A stretch of DNA of 6,492 nucleotides from Mageeibacillus sp. UBA1257 (lineage in GTDB: Bacteria; Bacillota; Clostridia; UBA1212; UBA1257): the NCBI GenBank assembly GCA_002308775.1, contig DBVT01000052.1, positions 1 through 6,492 of the forward strand, read 5' to 3'. The translations under genes and the position numbers were made by a program. This document shows, piece after piece, positions 1-5,443 of this stretch (the stretch's first letter is position 1; the number at the start of each line of letters is the position of its first letter). Below the pieces are notes generated by a model, which saw nothing but the letters and a program-made list of their open reading frames with translations, was not told where the DNA came from and ran no database searches.

Positions 1-36
1 TCCGCGGAAATAAGAAGGCGTAGCGACATGCCGGTG

Positions 37-57
37 CCGAAGACGAGCCATCTTCGG
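37..57. other. Small perfect hairpin upstream of the first promoter
   Basis: Arms CCGAAGA and TCTTCGG (7 bp, perfect) enclose a 7-nt loop. It lies upstream of the promoter at 75-102, so only a transcript entering from the left would carry it. It could end an upstream gene, but no T-run follows directly (only TTTT about 10 nt later), so a terminator role is weak. Bases 1-36 are too short to identify: all three plus-strand frames stop by base 78, and any of them could be the tail of an upstream gene. Confidence 0.3.
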
Positions 58-59
58 AC

Positions 60-73
60 TGAAAACGTTTTCG
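60..73. promoter_or_regulatory. cre-like / LacI-family operator palindrome
   Basis: The site reads TGAAAACGTTTTCG and contains the perfect 12-bp palindrome GAAAACGTTTTC (61-72) with a central CG. This matches the catabolite-responsive element bound by CcpA (TGWAANCGNTNWCA type) except for the last base, and is equally typical of operators for other LacI-family repressors. It ends 1 bp before the -35 box of the lipoprotein gene. In Bacillota, cre sites just upstream of -35 can activate and overlapping ones repress, so the sign of control cannot be read here. A glycoside hydrolase gene downstream fits control by carbon source. Confidence 0.65.
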
Positions 74-74
74 A

Positions 75-102
75 TTGACAGCGTTTTAGTTTGAAGTATA
101 AT
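75..102 (+). promoter_or_regulatory. Sigma-A promoter of the lipoprotein gene
   Basis: The -35 box TTGACA (75-80) and -10 box TATAAT (97-102) are both exact consensus, with a 16-bp spacer. Transcription would begin near base 109, leaving a leader of about 30 nt before the ATG at 141, with GGAGGT at 130-135. The strength of the promoter combined with the adjoining operator suggests a gene that is repressed until needed. Confidence 0.8.
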
Positions 103-140
103 ATTAACTGTGAGTCTACTGTGAAAAACGGAGGTAAGAA

Positions 141-1979
141 ATGAAAAAATTATTGATCCCGATGGCACTTGTCATCACGGTCTTAGCGGCAGCTTTGTTG
201 ATTGCGGGATGTACCGCAGGCGGTCCAAAACCCGAACCTACAAGCACGCCTGAACCTACGTATTGTGTGGATCCTCCCGCTGCGGGATCACCTGAATATG
301 ACGTTGAACGCTGGCTGGCGAATGAGATAGTTTTTACCAGCGATAAGGAATACGACGATCCTGTATTTACCGTAACCATGGACGCGGTCTTTACACATAT
401 GTATACCGGACAGACTTTGACCGTGCCCTGCTTCTGGAACGGAGGCACAGAGTGGATCTTAAGATATGCGCTGACTGAAGCAGGCCCCTGGAAGTTTATG
501 ACAGTTTGTTCGGACGGAGAGAATTCGGGACTTACGGGCAAAGAAGGTCTTGTAAGATGCACTGAATATACCGGAAATCTGGATATATACAAGCACGGTT
601 TTGTAAAAGTAGTTGAAGGAGAACACCGATTCGTATACGCTGACGGAACGCCTTTTTTCTATCTCGGAGACACACACTGGACCCTTCCTCTGGAAGATAT
701 AGACAGCTACGGCGGTGACATTTACGGCGCCATAGATGAGGCCACAGCCAAAGAATACGGTATCACATCCATGTTCAGATATATAATAGACTACAGAGTT
801 TCTCAGGGATTCACAGTCATCCAGTCTCAGCAGCTGGGAACATGGAACGGAGCTTCCGGAAACACATGGATGGGTGACACTGGGGGAACCATATTCAATC
901 GCGGAGTAAATCAGAAGATGCTTGAAAAATTCAAGCATCTCGACAGATATTTTAAGATCATAGCAGACGCGGGACTTGTACATGCCCATTCTCAGTTTAC
1001 TTACCCCGACGGATTGAGATACGTCTATCCGAAGAGAATGACAGATGAGAAGATAGATATGCTTTGCAGATATTGGGTCGCAAGATATTCTGCTTATCCG
1101 GTAATGTGGGCTACCGTACAAGAGGGCGATAACGATCACTACGAAATATACAAAGCGGAGAAAAACCCCTGGAAGGTCGTATTCTCGGCGACGCAAAAAC
1201 ATGACCCCTACGATCATCCCGCTTCATGCCATCAGGAAAATGTTGAGCACACACGAGTGGAGAATTCTGCTTTCAAGGATCTTGAAGGTTATAATTTCTT
1301 CGCGGCTCAGGCGCCTATTTATGTCCATAAGGATATGGACCCGAGAGTCTACATAGTAAAAGAATACTGGAATAACGAAAAAGGTCTTCCTGTAGTAGAC
1401 TATGAAGGAAGATATGACCACTTCTGGTGCGGAACCACCGTTTCCAGAGGGCAGGGCTGGTATTCATACTTAAACGGAATGTTCGGATACGGTTACGGAA
1501 TACAGCCTATATGGTCCATATTTTGGTCGGGAAACGAAGATACTTCGGCTACTTCGGACGAAGTAGAGACCTACAGAAAAGATTATAACTGGCTGGAAGG
1601 ACTTATGGACGAAGGCGGTAAAAATATGTCCTATATGAGAAAGTTCTTCGAAGAATACGAATGGTGGAAGATGGTTCCTTGCTTCGACGGAAATGATTAT
1701 TACACACCGAAGGGCTCGGACTATACTGCGGTGAACTATTCTGTTTCCACGATAAACGGAAATGAAGTATACATCGGATACTTCTTCAGCAACTCATATT
1801 CGGGCAAACTGGGAGTACTCAAAGGTATGAATAACGCAAAATACACTGTCCGCTGGTTCGATCCCCGCACAGGAGAGTACGGTGAGACCACCACTGTTAA
1901 GATGAAAGACGGCACCTACGAGATACCCGCGAAGCCGGACACAAACGACTGGGTAATAGTCGTCAAACTTGCGAAATAA
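141..1979 (+). CDS. Secreted lipoprotein, DUF5060/DUF4038 apiosidase-like glycoside hydrolase
   Basis: A 612-residue protein starting with a lipoprotein signal: Lys-Lys, a hydrophobic core, and the lipobox LIAGC with Cys24 as the acylated residue, followed by a Pro/Thr linker (about 28-42). It is thus expected on the outer face of the membrane. Residues about 53-150 resemble the DUF5060 beta-sandwich (WLANEIVFTS, G-W-F pattern). From about 160, RFVYADGTPFFYLGDTHW is the hallmark opening of DUF4038 TIM-barrel enzymes (GH140 and relatives). The QEGDND segment (327-332) and the VVDYEGRYDHFW segment (418-429, Glu422) sit where acid/base and nucleophile residues are expected; this assignment is inference. 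The C-terminus (about 530-612, with RWFDPRTGEY) resembles the beta domain annotated as putative collagen-binding (PF12904). GGAGGT lies 5 nt before the ATG. The gene has its own promoter and terminator. The family is known for plant cell-wall glycan hydrolysis; the exact substrate is unknown. Confidence 0.82.
   Translation: MKKLLIPMALVITVLAAALLIAGCTAGGPKPEPTSTPEPTYCVDPPAAGSPEYDVERWLANEIVFTSDKEYDDPVFTVTMDAVFTHMYTGQTLTVPCFWNGGTEWILRYALTEAGPWKFMTVCSDGENSGLTGKEGLVRCTEYTGNLDIYKHGFVKVVEGEHRFVYADGTPFFYLGDTHWTLPLEDIDSYGGDIYGAIDEATAKEYGITSMFRYIIDYRVSQGFTVIQSQQLGTWNGASGNTWMGDTGGTIFNRGVNQKMLEKFKHLDRYFKIIADAGLVHAHSQFTYPDGLRYVYPKRMTDEKIDMLCRYWVARYSAYPVMWATVQEGDNDHYEIYKAEKNPWKVVFSATQKHDPYDHPASCHQENVEHTRVENSAFKDLEGYNFFAAQAPIYVHKDMDPRVYIVKEYWNNEKGLPVVDYEGRYDHFWCGTTVSRGQGWYSYLNGMFGYGYGIQPIWSIFWSGNEDTSATSDEVETYRKDYNWLEGLMDEGGKNMSYMRKFFEEYEWWKMVPCFDGNDYYTPKGSDYTAVNYSVSTINGNEVYIGYFFSNSYSGKLGVLKGMNNAKYTVRWFDPRTGEYGETTTVKMKDGTYEIPAKPDTNDWVIVVKLAK
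916..940. repeat. Perfect 11-bp inverted repeat inside the lipoprotein gene
   Basis: Arms AGATGCTTGAA (916-926) and TTCAAGCATCT (930-940) are perfectly complementary around an AAA centre. The segment encodes the stretch QKMLEKFKHL around residue 260. In mRNA it would form an unusually stable hairpin with a tight loop. No T-run follows, so it is not a classic terminator. It may be chance from the Lys/Leu/Glu codons or a real RNA or protein-binding element. Confidence 0.7.
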
Positions 1980-1992
1980 GGTAAGACATATG

Positions 1993-2024
1993 TAAAAAGG
2001 CCATAGTCATTTATGGCCTTTTTA
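1993..2024. terminator. Bidirectional rho-independent terminator
   Basis: A GGCCATA / TATGGCC stem (1999-2005 with 2012-2018) around a 6-nt loop is extended by A-run and T-run pairing to 13 bp in total (1993-2005 with 2012-2024). The plus strand ends in TTTTT, and by symmetry the minus strand does too. It lies 13 nt after the lipoprotein stop codon and 35 nt beyond the stop of the convergent phosphatase gene, so it can end both transcripts. Confidence 0.9.
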
Positions 2025-2059
2025 ATTTATATTCCTTTCAGGCGGATGAATGACAGTTG

Positions 2060-2836
2060 TCACTCCAAATATATCTCCTGCATTTTAACTATGTCGCTGT
2101 CGGAGAGACCTATGCCTTTTTTGAGGAAACCGAGCTCGTCTCCGTAGAGCTTTTTGATCTCGTCGTAAGCGGCGAGGATGTACTCCCTCTGGGCAGTGAT
2201 CAGCTGAACGGCAGTTTGAGCCTTCTTTTTGCTGAATTTGAATATCATAATTGCAAGATAGATCAGGAAATTTTTCACTCTGAAAAGCTTGTTGTAGCGC
2301 ATATAGTCTTCAATAATGCTTTTTTCGTCACAGCCGAGGGACATCAGAATTGCGGCGGTGCAGATGCCCGTGCGGTCCTTTCCTTGAGTGCAGTGCCACA
2401 AAAACGCTCCTTCGTGGTCCGTGAGAAGTATGGTAAAAATCTCATGGAGCCCGTGCAGAGAAAGCTCCGAAGAAACCAAAGTTCTGTAAACCTCGCAAAG
2501 GTGAGTGATCGCACCGCCTTCTTCGATGACTTTTCGAAGCATATGGCCGCGTGTGCGTCTGTTGACGACAGGATTCTGCTCGTCCGTCAGAAGAGGAATG
2601 TGTATATATTTTACGCCTGTGATCATTTTGTCCGGATTGTCTGTAACTTCTTCGTTTGCGCGAAGGTCGATGATCTCATTGACGTTGTACAATAGCTTCA
2701 GCCACAGAGCCTGTCCCGCTTTCAGAGAGCCGTGGTGACCGCTGCGAAGAAGCCTTCCGAAGACGACCTTTTTGCCGTTTGCGCATTCGATGCCTCCGAG
2801 ATCTCTGAAAGATTTGATTTTTTTCAAACGACGCAT
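2060..2836 (-). CDS. Protein tyrosine phosphatase, Y_phosphatase3 (MptpB/IphP-like) type
   Basis: A 258-residue, probably cytoplasmic phosphatase. The P-loop HCTQGKDRTG (148-157) gives the nucleophile Cys149 and the phosphate-binding Arg155; the Lys-Asp after Gly is typical of the Tyr-phosphatase family 3 group (PF13350), which can also act on Ser/Thr phosphates or phosphoinositides. Other family marks are FRDLGG (10-15), GRLLRSGHHGSL (27-38) and the IIDLRANEE strand (55-63). No signal peptide or long membrane segment is apparent; a hydrophobic stretch at 189-199 is probably a buried helix. An in-frame TTG 15 nt upstream (2851) would extend the protein, but it overlaps the ribosome binding site GGGAGG (2849-2844), which is placed 7 nt before the ATG at 2836, so the ATG is chosen. 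It stands alone, convergent with the lipoprotein gene and divergent from the PAP2 operon. The physiological substrate is unknown. Confidence 0.88.
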   Translation of the reverse strand: MRRLKKIKSFRDLGGIECANGKKVVFGRLLRSGHHGSLKAGQALWLKLLYNVNEIIDLRANEEVTDNPDKMITGVKYIHIPLLTDEQNPVVNRRTRGHMLRKVIEEGGAITHLCEVYRTLVSSELSLHGLHEIFTILLTDHEGAFLWHCTQGKDRTGICTAAILMSLGCDEKSIIEDYMRYNKLFRVKNFLIYLAIMIFKFSKKKAQTAVQLITAQREYILAAYDEIKKLYGDELGFLKKGIGLSDSDIVKMQEIYLE

Positions 2837-2843
2837 ACAAAAA

Positions 2844-2849
2844 CCTCCC
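2844..2849 (-). promoter_or_regulatory. Ribosome binding site fixing the phosphatase start
   Basis: On the minus strand, GGGAGG stands 7 nt before the ATG at 2836. It rules out the longer reading from TTG at 2851, whose second and third codons (GGA GGT) are this site itself. Confidence 0.85.
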
Positions 2850-2867
2850 AAAAGATATGCAGGCGTT

Positions 2868-2876
2868 ATTTTACCA
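2868..2876 (-). promoter_or_regulatory. Extended -10 promoter of the tyrosine phosphatase
   Basis: Read on the minus strand this is TGGTAAAAT: a TAAAAT -10 box preceded by the TGn extension. No good -35 box is seen at 16-18 bp upstream, which is acceptable for extended -10 promoters. Transcription would start near 2861, giving a leader of about 25 nt. Confidence 0.5.
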
Positions 2877-2914
2877 AAAAGGAGGCAAAAAGGAAAGAGC
2901 CGAAGCGCTTATTA

Positions 2915-2944
2915 TTGACATAAAGAGCGTTTGGGTGATATTAT
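2915..2944 (+). promoter_or_regulatory. Promoter of the PAP2-SGNH-ung operon
   Basis: TTGACA (2915-2920, exact consensus) is followed by TATTAT (2939-2944) at 18 bp; a 17-bp register (ATATTA) is also possible. The start of transcription would be near 2951, giving a leader of about 50 nt that contains the hairpins at 2956-2992. Confidence 0.7.
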
Positions 2945-2955
2945 TTAACTATGAC

Positions 2956-2992
2956 CGGCATGCAAAAAAGACTTTTTGCCGATCGCAATCGG
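2956..2992 (+). promoter_or_regulatory. Leader with two overlapping hairpins next to the ribosome binding site
   Basis: Hairpin A pairs GCAAAAA (2962-2968) with TTTTTGC (2973-2979) around a 4-nt loop and can alternatively be closed by CGGCA (2956-2960) with TGCCG (2977-2981). Hairpin B pairs CCGAT (2979-2983) with ATCGG (2988-2992). B takes in the first two bases of the GGAGG ribosome binding site (2991-2995) of the PAP2 gene and shares bases 2979-2981 with A, so the extended form of A excludes B. Switching between them is possible but unproven; B has only 5 bp. Confidence 0.35.
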
Positions 2993-3002
2993 AGGACAAA
3001 AA

Positions 3003-3686
3003 ATGAAAAGAAAGATCCTGCTTTCAATGTCAGTGCTGTTTTTGCTGTTGTTCGCAGTGTTCACATTCGGGCTTTTGTATATCGATGTGACGGACGTACC
3101 GGACGGTATGGGTAAAATAGGTTTCTCATCGTTCAATCTTGCAGTAAGAGACGCGATCGGAACAAGCAGGGCGATGTATATAGTTTCCGAAATATTCGGA
3201 TATCTTTCGCTTGCTTTCGCGTTTTTGGCGGCTTTTTTGGGGCTTTTTTACCTGATAAAGAACAAAAGCTTTAAAAAAGTTCCCGTGGAGATCTATCTCA
3301 CAGGAGCATTGTATGTCATTTTGATCGTGCTTTATCTCCTTTTCGACAAGGTCGTTATCAATTACAGACCGGTGCTCGATAACGGAGAATGGGAGTCGTC
3401 ATTTCCTTCGTCTCACACGCTTCTCGCGCTTTGCGTATGCGCTTCGGCGATAGTTTTGACAAAGAGACTGATAAATAAGAAAAACGTCAGGATCGGATTG
3501 TATATAACAGAGATCGTTATTGCCGCCGTGACAGTGATCGCGAGAACTCTTTCGGGCTGGCACTGGATAACGGATATAATCGGATGTATTTTCCTCAGCG
3601 GTTTTCTGATCTGCATATATCTTTGGGCGATCGAACGCATAAGAGACGCGATAGAGGAAAAACAATATAAACGGCAGGAAAATTGA
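3003..3686 (+). CDS. PAP2-family membrane phosphatase
   Basis: A 227-residue integral membrane protein with about six hydrophobic segments (roughly 5-27, 61-86, 98-115, 139-154, 164-180, 190-212). The PAP2 acid-phosphatase signature is present: Lys116 with Arg122-Pro123 (motif 1, K-x5-RP, one residue shorter than the usual K-x6-RP), PSSH at 135-138 (motif 2), and Arg181...His187...Asp191 in RTLSGWHWITD (motif 3, with Ala instead of Ser before Arg). His138 and His187 are the expected catalytic pair. The family removes phosphate from lipid substrates such as phosphatidic acid, phosphatidylglycerol phosphate or undecaprenyl pyrophosphate; which one is unknown here. The ATG at 3003 is chosen because GGAGG (2991-2995) sits 7 nt before it; a TTG 27 nt upstream has no such site. 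First gene of the operon, 13 nt before the SGNH gene. Confidence 0.88.
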   Translation: MKRKILLSMSVLFLLLFAVFTFGLLYIDVTDVPDGMGKIGFSSFNLAVRDAIGTSRAMYIVSEIFGYLSLAFAFLAAFLGLFYLIKNKSFKKVPVEIYLTGALYVILIVLYLLFDKVVINYRPVLDNGEWESSFPSSHTLLALCVCASAIVLTKRLINKKNVRIGLYITEIVIAAVTVIARTLSGWHWITDIIGCIFLSGFLICIYLWAIERIRDAIEEKQYKRQEN

Positions 3687-3687
3687 A

Positions 3688-3694
3688 AGGAAGG
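3688..3694 (+). promoter_or_regulatory. Ribosome binding site deciding a GTG start
   Basis: AGGAAGG stands 5 nt before GTG at 3700. An overlapping ATG at 3698 is in another frame, soon meets a stop, and would be only 3 nt from this site, so the GTG is the true start of the SGNH hydrolase. Confidence 0.75.
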
Positions 3695-3699
3695 TAAAT

Positions 3700-4494
3700 G
3701 TGGACATTTCACGTTATTACGCAAAAGAAAATGAAAAGCCGCTCGATGTTATTCCGGAAGACGGAGGTTTTGTCGGCGCGTTCAGAACGATCGGATTTAT
3801 AGGCGACAGCCTTTCTTCGGGCGAGTTCGAAGCGAAAAATCAAAACGGAGATACAGTGTATCTCGATATGTTTGAATATTCCTGGGGACAGTATATGGCG
3901 AGAAAAGCGGGTTTTAAGGCGTTGAATTTCTCTCGCGGAGGGATGTCGGCGAGCGAATACTGCGAGAGTTTCGGAGATTCGATAGACGCGTGGAATCCCG
4001 ATAAAAAGTGCCAGGCATACGTGATCGCCCTCGGAGTCAATGACATCCTCAATATGGGTCAGGAAGTCGGCTCGGCAAAAAATGACATCTGCGATGACGA
4101 CTGCGAGAAAAATGCAAAGACATTTACGGGATATTTTGCCAAGATAATCCAGAGAATGAAGAAGATCCAGCCTGATGCGTTTTTCTTCCTTATGACGATG
4201 CCGAAGGAGTCGAGTGACGATGAGAGAAGAAAGGATCTGAAGGTTGCTCACAGAAAAGTGCTTTTCGATCTCGCAAAGCATTTTGAAAACACATATGTGC
4301 TCGATTTTTACGAATATGCGCCATGCTACGACAAAAAATTCAAGGAGACGTTCTTTTTAAGGGGTCATATGAACCCGATGGGATACAAGTTGACTGCCGA
4401 TATGACTTGCGCGTATATAGACTATATCATCAGGCACGATCCGGAAAAATTCTCCAAAGCGGGACTTATCGGGACAGATTTTTACAAGTATTGA
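3700..4494 (+). CDS. SGNH/GDSL-type hydrolase
   Basis: A 264-residue protein with no signal peptide or membrane segment, so probably cytoplasmic. The SGNH blocks are visible in order: block I IGFIGDSLSSG (31-41) with nucleophile Ser37; block II Gly in SRGGMSA (78-84); block III LGVND (111-115) with Asn114; and block V His223 in RGHMNPMGY (221-229). The fold is that of esterases and lipases that cleave acyl or acetyl esters of lipids, sugars or peptidoglycan. Here the usual Asp three residues before the catalytic His is not obvious (FLRGH), so the triad may be a dyad or use another acid. A Cys-rich patch (Cys131, Cys135) follows block III. Translation starts at GTG with AGGAAGG 5 nt upstream. 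It follows the PAP2 gene by 13 nt and precedes ung by 4 nt, indicating co-transcription. Substrate unknown. Confidence 0.85.
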   Translation: MDISRYYAKENEKPLDVIPEDGGFVGAFRTIGFIGDSLSSGEFEAKNQNGDTVYLDMFEYSWGQYMARKAGFKALNFSRGGMSASEYCESFGDSIDAWNPDKKCQAYVIALGVNDILNMGQEVGSAKNDICDDDCEKNAKTFTGYFAKIIQRMKKIQPDAFFFLMTMPKESSDDERRKDLKVAHRKVLFDLAKHFENTYVLDFYEYAPCYDKKFKETFFLRGHMNPMGYKLTADMTCAYIDYIIRHDPEKFSKAGLIGTDFYKY

Positions 4495-4498
4495 GAAT

Positions 4499-5161
4499 AT
4501 GAGATTCGACATGGGGAAAAGCTGGGAAGAGGCGCTTGAAGGTGAGTTCTCGAAAGATTACTTCAGGAAACTCGAGGCTTTTGTGAGCGCTGAATATTCC
4601 AAAGGGGCAGTCTATCCGACTGAGGAGAGAATCTTTTCGGCTTTTCGAACCGTTCCGCCGGAGAAGGTAAAAATCGTCATTCTCGGGCAGGATCCTTATC
4701 ACGAAGAGGGACAGGCGAACGGGAACGCTTTCGCAGTGAACAAAGGGGTCAGGAAGCCCGCGTCTTTGAGAAATATCTTCAAAGAGATCGGGAACGAATA
4801 CGGGAAGGAACCGATCGACGAGACCCTTATAAGCTGGGCGGATCAGGGAGTGCTTCTTCTGAACACTGTGCTTACAGTGAGGAAAGGGGAGGCAGGAAGC
4901 CATTCAAAAAAGGGATGGGAGATCTTTACAGACAGAGTTATCGGTGAGATATCTGATAAAAGAGAAGGCGTCGTGTTCATGCTCTGGGGCGCTAACGCAT
5001 GGAAAAAGGAAGCGCTGATAGACGGCAAAAAACATTTGATACTGAAAAGCGCGCATCCGAGCCCGCTGTCTGCTTACAGAGGATTTTTCGGGAACGGACA
5101 TTTTAAGAAGGCAAACGAATATCTGAAAGAAAAAGGCATCGAAACTGTAAATTGGTGCTGA
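4499..5161 (+). CDS. ung: Uracil-DNA glycosylase, family 1
   Basis: A 220-residue enzyme that cuts uracil from DNA to start base-excision repair. All family 1 motifs are present: GQDPYH (63-68) with the water-activating Asp65, the uracil pocket segment GQANGNAFAV (71-80, Phe78; usual form GQAHGLAFSV), LLLN (119-122) with the uracil-specific Asn122, and HPSPLSAYRGFFG (186-198) with catalytic His186 and the DNA-intercalation loop. Length matches the family (about 220-230). The start is uncertain: ATG at 4499 lies 4 nt after the preceding stop with only a weak ribosome binding site, and ATG at 4511 (Met5) is also possible and would put the conserved Trp-x-x-x-Leu near the N-terminus. Tight spacing suggests translation coupled to the SGNH gene. 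His and Leu of the pocket segment are replaced by two Asn residues, unusual but probably not inactivating. Confidence 0.95.
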   Translation: MRFDMGKSWEEALEGEFSKDYFRKLEAFVSAEYSKGAVYPTEERIFSAFRTVPPEKVKIVILGQDPYHEEGQANGNAFAVNKGVRKPASLRNIFKEIGNEYGKEPIDETLISWADQGVLLLNTVLTVRKGEAGSHSKKGWEIFTDRVIGEISDKREGVVFMLWGANAWKKEALIDGKKHLILKSAHPSPLSAYRGFFGNGHFKKANEYLKEKGIETVNWC

Positions 5162-5175
5162 AAAAGGAGAAAAGT

Positions 5176-5442
5176 ATGAAATATTCTTACAAAACAAACG
5201 GAACTTGCTCGACAAGGATAGATTTTGAAATGAACGGAGATACGGTATCCGATATAAAGTTCACGAACGGATGCAACGGAAATCTCAAGGCGATATCGAA
5301 GCTCCTCGAGGGACAGAGCGCTGATTATATTATCGAGAAGCTTTCCGGCAACACGTGCGGATGGAGACAGACATCATGCGCGGACCAGCTGGCGACGGCC
5401 GTCCGAGAAGCAAAAGAAGGCAAGCTGAAGGGAGAAGAGTAA
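5176..5442 (+). CDS. Small four-cysteine TSCPD-domain protein (TIGR03905 type)
   Basis: An 88-residue soluble protein with four conserved-looking cysteines: Cys11 (NGTCS), Cys33 (NGCNGN), Cys61 (NTCGW) and Cys68 (TSCAD). The order and the TSC-x-D-QL signature match the TSCPD domain, which is also found at the C-terminus of B12-dependent ribonucleotide reductases; short stand-alone versions form the TIGR03905 family of unknown function. The eponymous Pro is Ala here (TSCADQL). The four cysteines may bind a metal, which is inference. The start is ATG at 5176 with AAGGAG a few nt upstream; a longer in-frame reading from a non-ATG codon at 5152 would overlap ung and is not favoured. It lies 14 nt after ung and 1 nt before the dehydrogenase gene, within the same operon. 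Confidence 0.82.
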   Translation: MKYSYKTNGTCSTRIDFEMNGDTVSDIKFTNGCNGNLKAISKLLEGQSADYIIEKLSGNTCGWRQTSCADQLATAVREAKEGKLKGEE

Positions 5443-5443
5443 G

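Noticed and set aside
459..1217. 252-codon open frame on the minus strand within the lipoprotein gene
   Set aside because: It has no recognisable domain, low-complexity composition, and lies antisense to a gene with a clear signal peptide, domain motifs, promoter and ribosome binding site.
1541..1566. Palindrome CTACTTCG-GA-CGAAGTAG with a repeated TACTTCGG inside the lipoprotein gene
   Set aside because: It encodes an Asp/Thr/Ser/Glu-rich stretch, the arms are only 8 bp, and local codon repetition explains it well enough.
2057..2695. 212-codon open frame on the plus strand across the phosphatase gene
   Set aside because: It begins just beyond the terminator, has no ribosome binding site or family resemblance, and is the antisense shadow of a gene with an intact HCTQGKDRTG motif.
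2876..2896. AAAAAGGAGGCAAAAAGGA purine tract on the plus strand that looks like a ribosome binding site
   Set aside because: No start codon with a sustained plus-strand gene follows; it lies between the two divergent promoters.
3709..4281. 190-codon minus-strand open frame over the SGNH hydrolase
   Set aside because: No recognisable domain; the opposite strand carries all SGNH blocks.
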